A stretch of DNA of 64,000 nt, from assembly GCF_025960985.1 (NCBI RefSeq), contig NZ_JAOQMX010000001.1, forward strand, positions 124,001 through 188,000, given 5' to 3'. The notes under the pieces are model-generated. The model had not been told where the DNA came from, made no database searches, and saw only the letters and a list, made by a program, of their open reading frames with translations. Positions 61,761 through 64,000 of the stretch are shown here, in pieces. Numbering within the stretch: the first letter of the stretch is position 1; every line of letters starts with the position of its first letter. Source of the DNA: Flavobacterium psychraerolatum. GTDB lineage: Bacteria; Bacteroidota; Bacteroidia; Flavobacteriales; Flavobacteriaceae. The position numbers and the translations under genes are program-made.

Positions 61761-63176
61761 TTATTTGTGTTTTGGTTTTTCTACAGGATTTCCAAACTTA
61801 TCAAAATAGGTAATAGGAATAGCCAGTTTTTCTAATCCTGGTATCACTTCTTCTCCTTTTGCTGCAATAATAATTCGAGTATTATCAATTAAAAAATACT
61901 TATTTGCTGCCTTCAAAACATCATCTGGCGTTACTGCTGTAATAGACTTTATATAATTTTCATAAAAATCTTTTGGTAACTCATCGATTTCAGTATTCAA
62001 AGCATATCGAGCAATCGATTGTGGTTTTTCAAAATTCATCACAAATCGACCAATAAACCCCGCTTTGACATCATTTAACACTTGATCAGATACTTTTTCA
62101 GTTCGCAATTTTTTGATTTCTTTTACAAACTCAACGACTGCACTATCAGTAGCGTTGATACGAACAGAAGAAGAAGACTTCAACTTATCAATATACTTCC
62201 CTATTCCAATAGACGAATTAGCGCCATATGTCCAACCGTGTGCTTCTCTAAGATTCATATTTAAATTACTATTATAACCTCCCCCCAAAATATGCGTGGC
62301 GATTACAGCCGGAAAAAAATCTGGCGCATTCATCTTTAAGTGCACAGTATTCACCAAAGAAATTTCGGATTGTGAAGCATTTGGTACATCTACAAAATTA
62401 ATTTCTAGCGCAGGTACACTTACAGGATCTGGATAAAGCTCTTCTGGGGTACTTCTCTTTTTCCATTTTCCAAAAAGAGCTTCAATACTTTTTTTGACAT
62501 CGTTAAATTTAACATCACCAATTACAACCAAGTATGCGTTTTCGGGTATAAAATGAGCATCATAATACTTTTGAATATCTTCTACATTCACATTCTCAAT
62601 TGTTTCTTGCGTAAGATATTCCCCAGACGGGTGATTTTTTCCAAAAGTCAAAACATCTACTACTCTATTAGCAATTGCTGGTGCGCTTTTTTCTTGCGAT
62701 TTAAGACTCTCAAGCATTTTTGCTTTTTCCTTATCCAATTCTACTTGTGTAAAATTAGGAAACAAGGTTCCAAAAGAAAGTAATTCTAAAACACGACCAG
62801 AATATTTTGATAATGAATTAGCGTAGGCTCCGTGAGAACTAAAACTCACATTAGCACCTAAAAAGTCTAATTCTTCATTAAAATCATCTTTCGAGATCTT
62901 AACACTTCCATTCCCCATAAGACTACTGGTCAGATCATCAACACCTTTTTTATCTTTCTCAGCAAAAGGAGGATTATCTATTGTTAAATTAAATGTAACT
63001 CTAGGAAGCTTATGATCTTCGACCACCATAACCTTTAATCCATTTGACATAGTAAAGGCTTGTGGTTTTTTGACATTTACAACAGGCGGCTTGCCTTGTT
63101 TCGGTTGTTTATAATCTTGTGATTGCATAGTAGCTGTGAACAATAATAGGATGAATAATATACTGTGTCTTTTCAT
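61761..63176 (-). CDS. M16 peptidase family protein, probable non-catalytic subunit
   Basis: A 471-residue secreted protein (signal peptide MKRHSILFILLLFTATMQSQ; the open frame is 19 codons longer but that part is not signal-like). It has two M16 lobes. At the place of the zinc motif HxxEH it has GVDDLTSSLMGNG, so it cannot bind the catalytic zinc. It has the partner motif LREAHGWTYGA (the R/Y pair that holds substrate). It follows a second M16 gene, and the two probably form a heterodimer. Confidence 0.9.
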   Translation of the reverse strand: MKRHSILFILLLFTATMQSQDYKQPKQGKPPVVNVKKPQAFTMSNGLKVMVVEDHKLPRVTFNLTIDNPPFAEKDKKGVDDLTSSLMGNGSVKISKDDFNEELDFLGANVSFSSHGAYANSLSKYSGRVLELLSFGTLFPNFTQVELDKEKAKMLESLKSQEKSAPAIANRVVDVLTFGKNHPSGEYLTQETIENVNVEDIQKYYDAHFIPENAYLVVIGDVKFNDVKKSIEALFGKWKKRSTPEELYPDPVSVPALEINFVDVPNASQSEISLVNTVHLKMNAPDFFPAVIATHILGGGYNSNLNMNLREAHGWTYGANSSIGIGKYIDKLKSSSSVRINATDSAVVEFVKEIKKLRTEKVSDQVLNDVKAGFIGRFVMNFEKPQSIARYALNTEIDELPKDFYENYIKSITAVTPDDVLKAANKYFLIDNTRIIIAAKGEEVIPGLEKLAIPITYFDKFGNPVEKPKHK

Positions 63177-63273
63177 ATATCTGAAATATATTTTTAATAA
63201 ATCATTTACGGTACTGCATTTAGTTATAAACACTTACAACAACACACGTACTATTGACGACTTTATAATGAAA

Positions 63274-64000
63274 TTAATTCTTAGCCTCGGTAGTTGGAAC
63301 GTAATCTAAGAGCAAGCGCTGGTTTGGATTCAAATATTTCCTTGCCACTTCACGAATCTCCTCCCTTGTAATCGAATGATAAATATCAATTTCGGTATTA
63401 ATCAAATTGATGTCATCGTAGAGCATGTAATACTTCGCTAAATTTTCAGCCACGCCTTCTACGCTCGAGTTATTATTAACATATTGATTTTCGAATTGAT
63501 TCTGTAATTTCTGAAAATCTTTTTCCGAAATCAAATCAGTTTGAACCTTCACAATTTCTTCATCAATTTCCTTAAGCAAATCATCTGCAGAGAATCCAGC
63601 CATAGGCAAACTATAAATAATATACATACCATAATCTTCCTGACTGTAATTAAAAGCTCCTACTTGCAAGGCTACTTTAGTATCATCTACCATTTTCTTA
63701 TACAACTTCGAACTTTTACCATCACTCAAGTAACCTGAAATATAATCCAACACTCGAGCGTCTCTAGTCTTCATAGACGGTGTTCTATATGAAGCCACCA
63801 ACATCGGAATTTGAATATTTGGATCCTGATAATTAGCTTTTATTGTTTGAGTAATAGGTACTTCATCAACAATTGGTCTTTCAAAAGTCGCTCCTTTTTT
63901 AATGTATCCAAAATATTTCTGAATCCACTCTTTAGTTGTTGCAATATCCAAATCACCTGCTACAACTAAAACAGCATTATTTGGAACATAGAATTTTTGA
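63274..64000 (-). CDS. M16 peptidase family protein, 5' end outside window
   Basis: The C-terminal 241 residues of an M16 (insulinase-type) protein; the frame is open to the window edge (QKFYVPNNAVLVVAGD at the edge). The visible C-lobe has SGYLSDGKSSKLYKKMVDD but lacks the R/Y motif seen in its neighbour. It is therefore probably the zinc-binding subunit whose HxxEH lies outside the window. About 40 bases separate its stop from the end of the neighbour's open frame. Confidence 0.88.
   Translation of the reverse strand, partial: QKFYVPNNAVLVVAGDLDIATTKEWIQKYFGYIKKGATFERPIVDEVPITQTIKANYQDPNIQIPMLVASYRTPSMKTRDARVLDYISGYLSDGKSSKLYKKMVDDTKVALQVGAFNYSQEDYGMYIIYSLPMAGFSADDLLKEIDEEIVKVQTDLISEKDFQKLQNQFENQYVNNNSSVEGVAENLAKYYMLYDDINLINTEIDIYHSITREEIREVARKYLNPNQRLLLDYVPTTEAKN

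Noticed and set aside
1..64000. tRNA, rRNA, tmRNA, RNase P RNA, CRISPR arrays, prophage or intact insertion sequences
   Set aside because: I looked through the intergenic gaps on both strands and saw no T-loop-like GGTTCGAATCC, no RNase P core motif, no regular spaced repeats and no transposase frame. A covariance-model search would be needed to be certain.

Overview
The window is AT-rich chromosomal DNA from a member of the Bacteroidota, almost certainly a Flavobacteriaceae and probably a Flavobacterium. The evidence is the gene content: gliding and type IX secretion genes (sprA, a remB-like gene, gldE, gldD, a PorP/SprF protein), an alternative complex III operon, the family-typical order mutY-ssb-gldE-gldD, DUF4270/DUF4403/DUF4907 proteins, and start sites preceded by the Bacteroidota -7 promoter element TAnnTTTG instead of Shine-Dalgarno sequences. 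No rRNA, tRNA, CRISPR array, prophage or intact insertion sequence was recognised.

Layout. 1-2040: end of one OmpH/Skp-like gene, a second OmpH gene, and murI. 2042-8850: an outer-membrane barrel plus a DUF4270 lipoprotein on the minus strand, then a plus-strand cluster of barrel, six-bladed kelch lipoprotein, DUF4907 lipoprotein, LytS-type histidine kinase and LytTR regulator. 8853-12518: gamma-carbonic-anhydrase-like protein, PorP/SprF, NifU-type scaffold and MscS channel. 12529-15902: tsaB, a MacA-like adaptor and a TolC-like channel. 15903-16492 has no protein gene but holds a candidate small RNA. 16493-17902 is a DUF4403 lipoprotein.

Respiration dominates the next blocks. 17913-23044 holds oxidase accessory genes (small CxxC membrane protein, DUF420, SCO, a thioredoxin-like protein), cytochrome oxidase subunit IV, two subunit III proteins and heme O synthase. 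23162-33439 holds the remB-like gene, a VanZ-like gene, gcvH and the giant sprA. ruvA, maeB, a CBS protein, queG and ruvB follow. 39190-50530 is the act operon (actA to actF) running into coxB and coxA. Together with the subunits at 20-23 kb it would form a menaquinol-to-oxygen chain of alternative complex III and an aa3-type oxidase, with SCO and CtaB supplying copper and heme.

50748-51137 is a SPOR protein. 51138-52791 is a gene-poor, probably decayed stretch. 52792-61599 holds an MFS transporter, RNase G, a 30-residue basic protein, HU, mutY, ssb, gldE, gldD, an HMA lipoprotein and an EamA transporter. The window ends in a two-subunit M16 peptidase pair, of which the upstream gene is cut by the window edge.

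Most of the window is core genome. The best candidates for something undescribed are the minus-strand small RNA at about 15994-16097, the barrel/kelch/DUF4907/LytTR cluster at 4.8-8.9 kb, the operator-like inverted repeat before the MFS gene, the gene-poor region at 51-52.8 kb, and several start-site or leader peculiarities (queG, ctaB, gldE, ruvB, DUF4907).
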